NCBI GenBank assembly: GCA_013076295.1
Contig: RQOL01000772.1
Coordinates: 1,364,001-1,428,000, forward strand
From: Sanderia malayensis
Lineage: Eukaryota; Cnidaria; Scyphozoa; Semaeostomeae; Pelagiidae
Direction: 5' to 3'
DNA: 64,000 bases
The position numbers and the translations under genes are program-made. The notes below the pieces were generated by a model that was not told where the DNA came from, ran no database searches, and saw only the letters and a program-made list of their open reading frames with translations. Shown here in pieces: positions 34,044-44,911 of the stretch. How positions within the stretch are numbered: the stretch's first letter is position 1; every line of letters starts with the position of its first letter.

Positions 34044-37000
34044 TCAGATTCTCACCGGCCCGCTGCCACTGCGCGCCGCTTTGGGGTCGCGTTGTTCGTT
34101 TTTGTACGCGTCACCGTTGCGAGACGAGAAGCTGCCTGTGCTGCTGGACAGTGAGATGCTACTGCGGTTGCTCGGACCGCGTGTCTGTTCGTTGCCATTG
34201 CCGCGCGCCACGTTGGCCTGGGCGTCGAATTCCGCCAGTTCTTGCATATGTCGACCTTGGAGGTCTTTCAGTCGTTCCTGGCGGATGTCCTGAAGTCGTG
34301 TGCTCTCCTCGTACATCTGAATGAGAAAAAAATCTTCAAATATTCAGTTTTCAATGAAAACGCCTCTCTCAATAATAATATACGCCCTGACTGGGATAAA
34401 CGCCTTTATTACTCAACAATTTATTGAAATTAACCCCCGGACTCGCATGAGCACCTGCTAGCGGCTTTGTGAAATAGAAAATACCCCGAAAAACAATGCT
34501 GATTGCAAGCAAAATACAAACGCACAACTGTGGCACAACACAACAAGACTTACCCTCTCTTCCAACAATGCTCTTCTTCGTGTTACTCGAGCCTGCAAGT
34601 CTTCCAGTTCTTTCTCAATGTGCTTCTTAAGCAGTGCTGTCTGTCTCTCTTGGTACTTCGTCAAGAGGTCTTGTTCTTGTTGTAGCTTTGAAGGCAATGC
34701 TTCTTGCTCTTGTATCTGGGCCTCATCAAGTCGAACCTGAGACAAGAAACCACAAACATAAAAGAGGCCCTTCGAGCTATAACCAATACAAGCTATAAGC
34801 TGTGGAACCCAAGAGGCTGGGGCTGTGAGCTATGCTAACTACAAAAGCTACTGGCTATGGAGGAACTTCAAGCTAAGGGTATTACGACCATCACGTGATT
34901 AACAAGGATCAACCTTATCAAACGAACAAGCCACAATCCTCAAGCAATAAAGTTATAAGCAACAGGGCCTTCAAGCTGCACGATTTTGCCAATACGGCCA
35001 TTGAAGTATGGATCTAAATACAAGATATTCTAGACTAGAATAACTGGAGGATATTGGATCTAACAGCTGTAAGCTATAACCTCATGCTATATGTATCAGT
35101 AAGAAACACACCTTTTGCTTCCTGAGTAGCTCTGATACACTAGCATCGTATTGAGAAGCCAAATCGGCCATCTTTCTAATCCTGTCCTCTTTGAATTTCC
35201 TGATTATTTCCCGATGCTTCTCGCGTGGCGCCTGCAATAGCTTCTGCTTTTGCAGGATCTTGTACTGTTGGTTTTGGATCTTGAGCGTATCGTGGAATTG
35301 CTTTCGAACTTGAATTTCTTGCGCCTGAAAATCACGGCGTAGGAAGGCATAAACACAAGGACACAATAGATCAAAGAAATGAAGTACAACTGTCCCTCTC
35401 AGCATACAAAAATGCATTTAAGCTACAGTCTTGGATCTAAGGGCAAACAAACTATATGTTTTCGGAAGATTACGTTGATTCTAAACCCACCCTCGCCTAG
35501 TATATGATTTGAAACCAAAGTAATTCAAAAATATACTGCAAATACTTGGGTAAACGGTTCGATATTACATCTTAACCAGTGCATTACATTTTGATCTTCA
35601 CAAGAGAGGGGAAGGTCGTCATAAGGAAGTGCTTACCAAAATATTCGTAATAATACAATTATATAGAGTTTATGGGCCAACATGCTGTAGGATCGAACAA
35701 AATGATCTACACACTGTCGGCTAGACGGTGTAGGGCAAATGAACAACTGATACAAGAAAGATAAACCCTATATAGATGCTAACAGTGGTAACTGGGAGTG
35801 GGTTGAAAAGCAATGGCGCTTCACTGACCTTGAGTGTTTTTGGTCTTTGCCTTAGTTCCACCAAGTGTTTCTTTTGCAGTTCCATTTCTGCTTTTTTGTT
35901 GTATTCCATCTGATTGGCCCACTCCGTCTGGTGCTGATACTGTTGCTGGTCCCACCGTAGCTTCTGCATTCCACGTATCTGCTTGTACTCGAGATCCTGG
36001 GTGCACTCGTGATGACGCAACAGCATGGTGTGCGCCTGGTCCTTCTGTGCCTGCAGTGTGTTCATCTCCTGAAAGCAAAGGGCAATGCAATTCAATAAAC
36101 ACCTCTCCCACATGTGACAAGGGAATATAGTATGCAGCAAAGAAATAGAGTATACAGGATAGAAAAAGGTATGCAGCAAAGGCAGCAAAAGAATAGAGAA
36201 TACAGCAAAGGAAAAAAGTATGCAGCAAAGGCAGCGAAGGAATATAGAATGCAGCAAAGGCAGCAAAGGAATGCAGTATACAGCAAAGGCAGCAAAAAAA
36301 TACAGTATACAGCAAAGGCAGCAAAGGAATACAGTATACAGCAAAGACAGCAAAAAAATACAGTATACAGCAAAGGCAGCAAAGGAATACAGTATACAGC
36401 AAAGACAGCAAAAAAATACAGTATACAGCAAAGGCAGCAAAGGAATACAGTATACAGCAAAGACAGCAAAAAAATACAGTATACAGCAAAGGCAGCAAAG
36501 GAATACAGTATACAGCAAAGACAGCAAAAAAATACAGTATACAGCAAAGGCAGCAAAGGAATACAGTATACAGCAAAGACAGCAAAAAAATACAGTATAC
36601 AGCAAAGGCAGCAAAGGAATACAGTATACAGCAAAGACAGCAAAAAAATACAGTATACAGCAAAGGCAGCAAAGGAATACAGTATACAGCAAAGACAGCA
36701 AAAAAATACAGTATACAGCAAAGGCAGCAAAGGAATACAGTATACAGCAAAGGCAGCAAAGGAATACAGTATACAGCAAAGGCAGCAAAGGAATACAGTA
36801 TACAGCAAATGCAGCAAAGGAATACAGTATACAGCAAAGACAGCAAAAAAATACAGTATACAGCAAAGGCAGCAAAGGAATACAGTATACAGCAAAGGCA
36901 GCAAAAAATACAGTATACAGCAAAGGCAGCAAAGAAATACAGTATACAGCAAAGGCAGCAAAGGAATACAGTATACAGCAAATGCAGCAAAGGAATACAG

Positions 37001-40000
37001 TATACAGCAAATGCAGCAAAGGAATACAGTATACAGCAAAGGCAGCAAAGGAATACAGTATACAGCAAAGGCAGCAAAGAAATACAGTATACAGCAAAGG
37101 CAGCAAAGGAATACAGTATACAGCAAAGGCAGCAAAGGAATACAGTATACAGCAAATGCAGCAAAGGAATACAGTATACAGCAAAGGCAGCAAAAAATAC
37201 AGTATACAGCAAAGGCAGCAAAGGAATATAGAATACAGCAAAGGGATACAGCATACAGGAAATAAAATCAGCATGCAGCAAGATGAAAACAAAAATAATA
37301 CCTCTATCAATAATGATTTCTCTAGCGACTGCCTCTGGCTTAACTGATCTCGCCTGAATGTGCGCAGTTTTAATTCAAATGTCTCTCTTTGCCTCCTTGC
37401 TTTATCGTTCTCTTTCTGTTTCTGAAGACGACCAAACTGATCCTTCAAATCGCGTCGTCTTTCAGAAGAATCAGCTGAATCCTACAAAACATGATTTCAA
37501 AATGAATTGCGCAAAGCCCGCATATTATTCAATCATGTGTCAGACATAAATATTCCCATACATAATGATAATACTAATTTTGGCAGACACCGTTGGATAG
37601 TGCTCAATACATATATATGTAGAGCGGTGTATAGAATTAAGTGATACTCAGTAAAAAAGACGCATTATAACAGCGAATAATGCTTATTTTTTACTGAGTA
37701 TCACTTATTCCCATACATATGCATGTAGAAGTAAGTCCTTTGACTATTCAGTAATTACATTGCTCAGTGCACAACGGTAACAAGCAGATGCAGACATAAA
37801 ACAGACTGTTGTTTACCCTTTTCAGTTGTTGTTTTGCATTTTTATATTCATTTTTGAGAGCAACGCCAACTTGTTTCATCTCGGCCTCTTGTTCTTGTAT
37901 AACTGTTTTAGTTAATTTCTTCTCATCTGCGATACCTTGCTTTACCTTAAACGCAAACAAGTGTTGAATTATGAGCATCAGTGTGAAGTACTTTATTTAT
38001 TAGCCGCCCACTGGCTTTTATTGCAGATTCAACTATCCAGCTGCATGCTGGATGATGTCTCAAACTTACAGTTTAAGACACGGCTCTCAGATTTGATTCT
38101 TGTACAGCGACGCTTACCGCTAACATATCAAAACATATTATTAGAGCTCTTATCAGAGAAATAGTTCACACAAATCCATCTTGATTCTAATAAGAAAGCT
38201 AAACATTAAGCAGAGAACTAGATGTCTAAGGGCCAACTAATCACATGACTCGATCATTTGCCCCTCTTAGTTGGACAATCTAGTGTTTTCCCTCTTATAT
38301 GGATGGACAATTTAGTTGTCGCTAAATTGTTCGACAAAACATTGCTTTACTTGTTTCATCTCTCAGTGACATCTTTTTACAAGCAAATAACATCTGTAAG
38401 ACTCAACTGAAGAGAGTAATTAAGTTCAAAAATAGAGAAAGCACGTCATGATACCTTTTGCTCCAAGTCAGCTCGGTGTCTATTCTTAAGTTTCTCCATC
38501 TCTTTATCAAACGCGTGCATTTGCGTTTCAAATTCTCGTTCAAGCGATCGCCTGTGTTCGCCCATTTCCGTTTGCTGTTTCGACTCGAGGTTCAGTATCT
38601 GTTTCTGGTGTTGTTGACGCAATCGTTTGTATCCCTGTAGCTGTTCTCTGTACGCGTCCGTCTGCTGGTGTTCTTGCTGTTGCCTGACAACAACGTTGGC
38701 TGGTCGAATCGTGGCGAAACGGTCCTCGGGCAACTCGTTCGCGGTGGCTGCGGCCTGTGAAAGTGCAAAAAAGAGCCTTGGTCATGGGCTATACGTATAG
38801 CTGGATATCGTATCATAATCAACACTACAAAGCTGCAAACAAATACATTCACAGGTTACAAAGTACTACAAAACCCTAGCAAAAAACTGCAAACTTTATC
38901 AAGCCATGCAATGTTTCCATAAGCACATCCAAGCTTCACCAAACTCTATGAAGCTCCACCAAGCTCTATAAAACTCCACCAAGCTCTATGAAGCTCCACC
39001 AAACTCTATGAAGCTCCACCAAGCTCTATAAAACTCCACCAAGCTCTATGAAGCTCCACCAAGCTCTATGAAGCCCCACCAAGCTCTATAAAACTCCACC
39101 AAGCTCCATGAAGCTCCACCAAACTCTATGAAGCTCCACCAAGCTCTATAAAGCTCCACCAAACTCTATGAAGCTCCACCAAGCTCTATAAAACTCCACC
39201 AAGCTCTATGAAGCTCCACCAAGCTCTATAAAACTCCACCAAGCTCTATAAAACTCCACCAAACTCTATGAAACTCCACCAAGCTCTATAAAACTCCACC
39301 AAGCTCTATGAAGCTCCACCAAACTCTATAAAACTCCACCAAGCTCTATGAAACTCCACCAAGCTCTATAAAACTCCACCAAGCTCTATAAAACTCCACC
39401 AAGCTCTATAAAGCTCCACCAAGCTCTATGAAGCTCCACCAAGCTCTATGAAGCTCCACCAAGCTCTATGAAACTCCACCAAGTTCTACAAAGCTCCACC
39501 AAGCTCTATAAAACTCCACCAAGCTCTATAAAGCTCTACCAAGCTCTATAAAGCTCTACCGAGCTCTATCAAGCTCTACAAATGCTTTAATATCAAGCAA
39601 GCTCTCACAAGCTCAACCAAGCAAAATCCATGTCCTACCTTGGTTAACGAAAAGGAAATAGGACTTTCCGATCTGCGTTCACTATCTTGTACCGCACTGG
39701 GTATATCTTCGGTACTGCTGCTCGGACTGCTGGGTGTGCTGTCCTGTTCACTCATGCTGCTTGTCTTGCTATTCACGCTCAATTTCTTCATCTGATCGAC
39801 CTCCTAGAAGACAACGACGATATCCCAATGGTGGTGTAGAAAGATGGGTATGAGTAAAGAGGTGCATAGCTGTATAATGACATGAAATGGTAATGTTATG
39901 GTAACAATGGTGGAAATGGTAATAGAGTTGAACCTCGCTAAGTCAACTACCGCTTAAGTAGAACTCCCCCGATCTCGATCATTTTTGTATTTCCCTTGGT

Positions 40001-43000
40001 TCTGTATGCTTTATATGTGAACCTCAATAAGTCGAAACCTCAATAAGTCGAAACCTCGATAAGTCGAAACCTCAATAAGTCGAAACATCAATAAGTTGAA
40101 GAAATTTTTCTTGCCTTTGGGAGTTCGACTTATCGAGGTTCAACTGTAGTAATAATAATACAATGAACTCCGCGAGACTTGTAGCAACAGTAAGAGTAGC
40201 AGTGAGTCCTATAAAAATAGCCAAAGTTGAGATTCTACGTACCGACTCCCTGGGTCCGTTTGAACTGCCGGTATCGTAACTAGACGAATCTCCGGGCTCT
40301 GAGATGTCATCCGGTCCTTCTGAACCAACATCGGTGACAAGAATCTTCTTCATTCGCTTGTAATTCATGTTATCCAACGCTCTAACAGCCTGTTTAGTTC
40401 GGGCAATAAGTTCGAGGATAACCCTGGGTCGACGAGGCTTCATAATAAACGAAGACTGAAAAGAAATTTCATAAAACAGATTATTCATCTCCACAAAACA
40501 ACGCACACAGCGTTAAAGTTCTACAAAGCCCCCTTCTCTAATAAACATTAGATTAAACATTAACAAACAAACATTAAATAAGCTCCCCCAAGCTTACTAG
40601 AGCTGTTACAGTGATTGATTGGTTGATTGATAGATTTATAGGCAAATACGCCTACTATCTTCGTAAGGTATTGGTTAGTGCGCTAAGCACAACATAGTAA
40701 TTAACTGCACAAGATATCAAAAAACTCCCATCCCCGAAAGCGTCACTTTTATCCGGTGATACGCAATATCGTGTACCAAGTTTCACGGGTGTCAAAGAAG
40801 GTTTACTTACTGATAGTAGTTCTTGTGTTGTCGGTCTGTCACCTGGAGATTTCTTCAGACAAGCGCTGACAAAATCTTTGAATTCTGACGACCTAAAATA
40901 TCGGATAATTTACCCAAATCAATCTTCAAGTTCATGAGCAGCTATGTACTCAAACACTCTTTGCCAGCGGACGTCTCTAGAAGCATGAACGCATGCACTC
41001 CTGGACAGCAGGATAGCTAGACAGTGATATATCTCTTGGAAGGGATCAACCATACTCACTTCTAAATAACTACGAATCTTACTCAAAACAGAAATTTATA
41101 AATTGGTACGCTACAATGTTTAACAAGCGGAAGCATCTCCAGCAAAAAGACATCTCTAAAGGCGAGAGAGACTAAGTTATCCTCAAAGGGGGGAGATACC
41201 AATGCTAGTTCATACTATTCCTTCACAAATACGTTACTCTTACCATCCGTCTGTTGATAATGAAGGTGGGTCGTTCTGTGCTATGTGATACAAAGCACTC
41301 ATAGCATTAATGTTGAATAGAGGTGGCTTTCGTTCGGCTGCAAAATAAAAGATGTAAGAATCAGACATGCGCACAACGTGTCCTTTGATTGGGACATCAT
41401 CCAACATCCAGCTGGATAGTTGAATCTGCAATAAAAGCCCGTGGGCGGTTGATGAATAAAGTAATTCACGCTGATGCTCACCCAATTCGATGCAAGTAAT
41501 TCCCATAGACCAAACATCGACCTACAATTGCAGTTAAATAACCGTTTAGCATATGACATAGCAAATGCTCCTGCTTACCAAGTGCTATATAGCTACTGCT
41601 AGCTCTACAAAGCTCTCATAAGCTCCACTAAGCACTATACAGCTACTACAAGCTCTACCTGGCACTATACAGCTACTGCAAGCTCTACAAGACACTATAT
41701 AACTACTGCTAGCTCTACAAAGCTCCTATACGTTCTACAAAGCTCATCGAGTACCAAATAACGCCGTATTAGCACCATCAAACAAATTCAGCTCTGTTCC
41801 GCTTAGCAGATCTAAAAATATTCTTACCTTTCCATCATACTGGCCTTCGTCCATTGCGAGAATAACTTCTGGTGCCATCCTACAGAAAATCAACACATGC
41901 AATGCACACGAAATCAACACATTCAATGCACACAAACAAACAGCTGATTACAATGAACATTTATTTCGGTTACAAGACACTCATTGTTCTTGTCTGTTGA
42001 AGAGTCTCGTCTGGACCATGTTCAGATAATCTAAGCGAAATGATCACATTCTTACCAGTACGGTGTGCCAACAAAGGAATTAGCAGGTGCTTTGAATGAC
42101 GCAGACCCAAAATCAGCTAAAATTAAATCAGAATGTCTATCAGAATTAGTCGTAGAAGTGTGATAGTATAAAAACAACAGATATGAAAACAGTTGACATA
42201 TGCTAAGAATTCATTAGTAACCATCTTACCTAGCTTGACGAGTCCATTTTCAGATAGAAGAATATTGCCAGCTGTAATATGAAGCAAACGCAGGTTACAG
42301 TCAGTGAAAACAAAGCTATTAATTTTGTCTATTTGAGCAACTCGTGAATAGATACCAGAATACGAATCGTAAAAGGTTCATCCAGAGACACCTTGTACGC
42401 ATAACAATAGATAGCAAACCTTGAAGGATAGCAGATTTGGTGTCATCGCTATCAAAATTTCGTAATATAAAATGCAAGTTGGAAGATCAGGAACGCAGAT
42501 GTTAAGTTTGTTATACAAAAGGGGAGGGGTTAGTTTTACTATGAACGATTCCTATTGGATTGGAGTAATTACCAGAAGCCTGGGTTAATTCGGACATTCG
42601 TTAGGTCAGACCAATTCCTTATCGGGATTCAAGTGAATATCTCTGTCTTACCTTTGATATCCCTGTGGATTCTGTTATGAGAATGCAGGTAGACCAGACC
42701 GCGTAAAGCTCCTTCGCAGATGGCTGCTATTTCTCCTTCGTTCAACGCCTTCTTGTGAACTGCAAGCAGAAACAAAACGTAAATTCAAAATGCAAAATGT
42801 AACAAAACAACTGAGACATTGTTCGTTTATTAAACACAGTCACCGCTCTACAGAATCAAGCATGGTCCTTTAGAATGGGAAATTCGCCGGAAATGCTATT
42901 GTTCTTCTGATATAATCCATTGTTCAACGGCAAAGCTCATTGTTCTAAAACAAAGCTCATCTAACCTTCAATTATATCTGAAGCAGATCCAAGGCAGTAC

Positions 43001-44859
43001 TCCATGACAAGCTGAAAGAATAATTATTATTACATCAAGAAAGGACTCAGGAAATTAAAACAAAATTAAATTGAGACTTTAAATCAGGTAATTACTAGTA
43101 ACATTGGGAAATTGAGATGATTTGCATTCCAGAAATAAGCTTCCCTGTGTGAAAGACTAACAAGCACTCTCTTTCCATTGCATTTCATTGGTGAGATGGA
43201 TCAATCTTGTGACATTTGAATAGAATACAGTCTACGAGAAGGGTCTCAAAGACCACTTTAGTTGAACTGGACATCAAAACTTTAATCAGCTCTGGGAACT
43301 TTAATCAGCTATTTTAATCCTTTATTTCTTTGGAAAATTGTAAATCCAAAGATTTATTAGTTTTATTTTGATTTATTATTTTTAACAGGACACACGTTGA
43401 TAACAACGATTATTCGTTGAAGTGTTTTTAATCCTGTATAAATGTTCATATATTATTATTAGAGTAAAAGTTAAAGATATTATATGTGGCTTACCCAAGC
43501 AGTATGCTCCTTTATGTAGCAACCCTTGTAAGCAATGCAGTTGTCTTGCTTGAGGTTGTGTAGAAACTGTACTTCTCTTACGATGTCTTGCCATTTCTAA
43601 AGAAAGATCATCAATATCAATATTCCATGCCAGAGAATAACCACAAGCTCACATCAGACTATATTATACAGTAGTCAACAGTTGATCAGACACATCAATA
43701 ATGCTATAGAGTCCAAAGAATAAGGGGCATTTTAATGGATAAACTGAACCTCAATAGCACCCAATGAGAAATTTGCTCGATAATTTAATGAAAGTTTAAG
43801 CTATGGTGGGTCATCTCAAGCATAAGGTATACATATGGCAAGTCGAAATTATGAAATTATGAAGGATATAAAGATGTTTGACACATCAAATGTGAGTTAG
43901 GTGGTGGCCAACTTATCAACATTCAATTTCATGTTTGTTCACATGTTCATTGGATTTTTCATTGGTTTTGTGAGATTGTATTACACATTGCAAGCTCTTA
44001 GATGCAGTTATAGCAAATTAAACATAATTGCAAATCACAAGAAACTTACCTCTGAGGATTGTTTTCCAGTGAAAGACATTTTCTTGATGGCAACGACTTC
44101 TTGCGTTTGCACATGCCGTGCCTGAAAAAAGAAAAATAATCACTTACAATGAGCTCTAAGAAAATCTTTGCACACAAAAGCATCACGTCAAGTAAAGGGC
44201 TCTTCAAATCCTCCAATCTTGTCATTTCTAACAGAAAGGATTTACTCTCTGTAGGACCTCCACTTAAATCAAGGCAAAAACCATGACACTATTTATTAAA
44301 GTAAGGATTCTTTCAATGCTATTTCAAGGAACCAAAGACAAGAAGGGCTTGTAAGTGCCTATTGTCTTATTTTTCCATATCTATTGTTCCCATTTGCCCA
44401 TTTCTCGTGTAAATATGAGATATGGGCAAATGATACAATATACTAGAAATTGTCAAATAAACCCCCACTTCTGAACAAGCCCTCTCTTTAAATAAGCCCC
44501 CATCCTGAAAATCATTTGCAAAAATATTGAGCCCAAGGATAATGAATCAATAAAATGGAGTTTCATTGCGAATGTATTGCAAATAGAAGTAAATTTAAGC
44601 CAATAATTTATAAATTTAATGCACATGTTGTAGCATTTATGAAGCTCAGTATTGAATAAAAACCCAGCCAAAAGTTTGTGTTTGACAATAAACCTGTGGG
44701 TGTTTATTCAAAGATTTACAATATACTTACGTAGTATACAGCACCAAAGCTGCCATGCCCAATCTCTCTCAACTCGGAAAACTGCTTTTCAGGGTCAGCA
44801 TCACAAAACAAACCATCATATTCTGTATTCTTAAATACTCCCACTTTTCCAGATGGCAT
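34044..44859 (-). CDS. TAOK: TAO-family Ste20-like serine/threonine kinase, twenty coding exons
   Basis: MAP3K-type kinase that activates p38/JNK and Hippo signalling and regulates microtubules. Exons in transcript order: 44859-44731, 44121-44050, 43596-43495, 43011-42966, 42759-42652, 42271-42230, 42116-42056, 41879-41828, 41521-41482, 41337-41244, 40892-40811, 40455-40243, 39803-39639, 38754-38455, 37945-37817, 37481-37302, 36068-35829, 35324-35112, 34736-34554, 34316-34044. All phases agree; 907 residues. Kinase domain about 24-275: [10 protein letters not shown] glycine loop, VAIKKM (lysine about 56), HRDIKAGN (Asp about 150), DFGSAS, GTPYWMAPEVI, ending before [21 protein letters not shown] Ser/Thr-rich linker follows, then the long TAO coiled coil ([60 protein letters not shown]). 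The tail is low-complexity. One TAO gene is expected in a cnidarian, so no TAOK1/2/3 assignment is made. Exon 11 to 12 falls at the end of the kinase domain. Confidence 0.96.
36110..37290. repeat. 29-bp minisatellite filling TAO kinase intron 16
   Basis: About 35 tandem copies of a 29-bp unit, with variants AGCAAAGGCAGCAAAGGAAT and AGCAAAGACAGCAAAAAAAT each followed by ACAGTATAC. From about 36290 to 36730 the two variants alternate as a 58-bp higher-order unit. The left edge (36115-36290) is more degenerate. The array occupies nearly all of the intron between exons 37481-37302 and 36068-35829. It is stop-free in several frames on both strands, which explains the long repetitive open frames here. 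Confidence 0.95.
37636..37710. repeat. Long perfect-arm hairpin (foldback element)
   Basis: Arms of about 21 bp (core AAGTGATACTCAGTAAAAAA near 37638-37658, and its complement at about 37687-37707) enclose a second, inner palindrome GCATTAT/ATAATGC. The whole 70-75 bp folds into one extended hairpin. It lies in the TAO kinase intron between exons 37945-37817 and 37481-37302. Probably a tiny foldback or MITE remnant. Confidence 0.75.
37974..38062 (+). repeat. Dispersed repeat, copy A (inverted partner at 41398-41481)
   Basis: About 88 bp beginning GAGCATCAGTGTGAAGTACT and containing GGCTTTTATTGCAGATTCAA and CTATCCAGCTG. The same sequence, on the opposite strand and with few mismatches, lies at 41398-41481. 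Both copies are in introns of the TAO kinase gene. Confidence 0.8.
38930..39595. repeat. 20-bp minisatellite (AAGCTCTATGAAGCTCCACC)
   Basis: About 33 near-identical 20-bp units, alternating AAGCTCTATGAAGCTCCACC, AAGCTCTATAAAACTCCACC and AAACTCTATGAAGCTCCACC. It ends about 40 bp from exon 39803-39639 of the TAO kinase gene and degrades into CAAGCTC words at the edge. A diverged relative with AGCTCTACAAAGCTC words is at about 41585-41755. Confidence 0.92.
39925..40146. mobile_element. pogo-like MITE in a TAO kinase intron
   Basis: 222 bp flanked by TA on both sides (39923-39924 and 40147-40148). Terminal inverted repeats are visible: left GAGTTGAACCTCGCTAAGTC, right end on the other strand CAGTTGAACCTCGATAAGTC. 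The interior is filled with CAATAAGTCGAAACCT repeats. Same terminal family as the element at 31962-32139. Confidence 0.75.
41398..41481 (-). repeat. Dispersed repeat, copy B, abutting a splice donor
   Basis: Reverse-strand match to 37974-38062. On the kinase transcript strand it begins GTGAGCATCAGCGTGAATTA, so the 5' splice site of exon 41521-41482 (TTGG then GTGAGC) lies at the very edge of the repeat. It then contains GGCTTTTATTGCAGATTCAA and CTATCCAGCTGGATG. Confidence 0.8.
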
Positions 44860-44911
44860 AGTCAATCCGGAATCAAGACTACATCTATTCTCTGATGTAC
44901 ATTATTTGTCT
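44860..44911 (-). other. 5' UTR part of the first TAO kinase coding exon
   Basis: Upstream of the start codon the exon continues to a strong acceptor (CTCTTTTTCAG just beyond 44911), so at least one further 5' exon exists. Candidate upstream donors on the minus strand are GTGAGTATG at about 46113 and GTAAGTAAC at 47459-47463. Which is used cannot be read from sequence. Confidence 0.55.

Noticed and set aside
36114..37347. Long plus-strand frames of Gln/Lys/Tyr repeats (up to 383 codons)
   Set aside because: Produced by the stop-free 29-bp minisatellite, antisense to the kinase intron. No start context, domain or splice support.
38930..39595. Regular array that could be mistaken for CRISPR
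   Set aside because: Contiguous 20-bp tandem repeats without unique spacers in an animal intron; a minisatellite.
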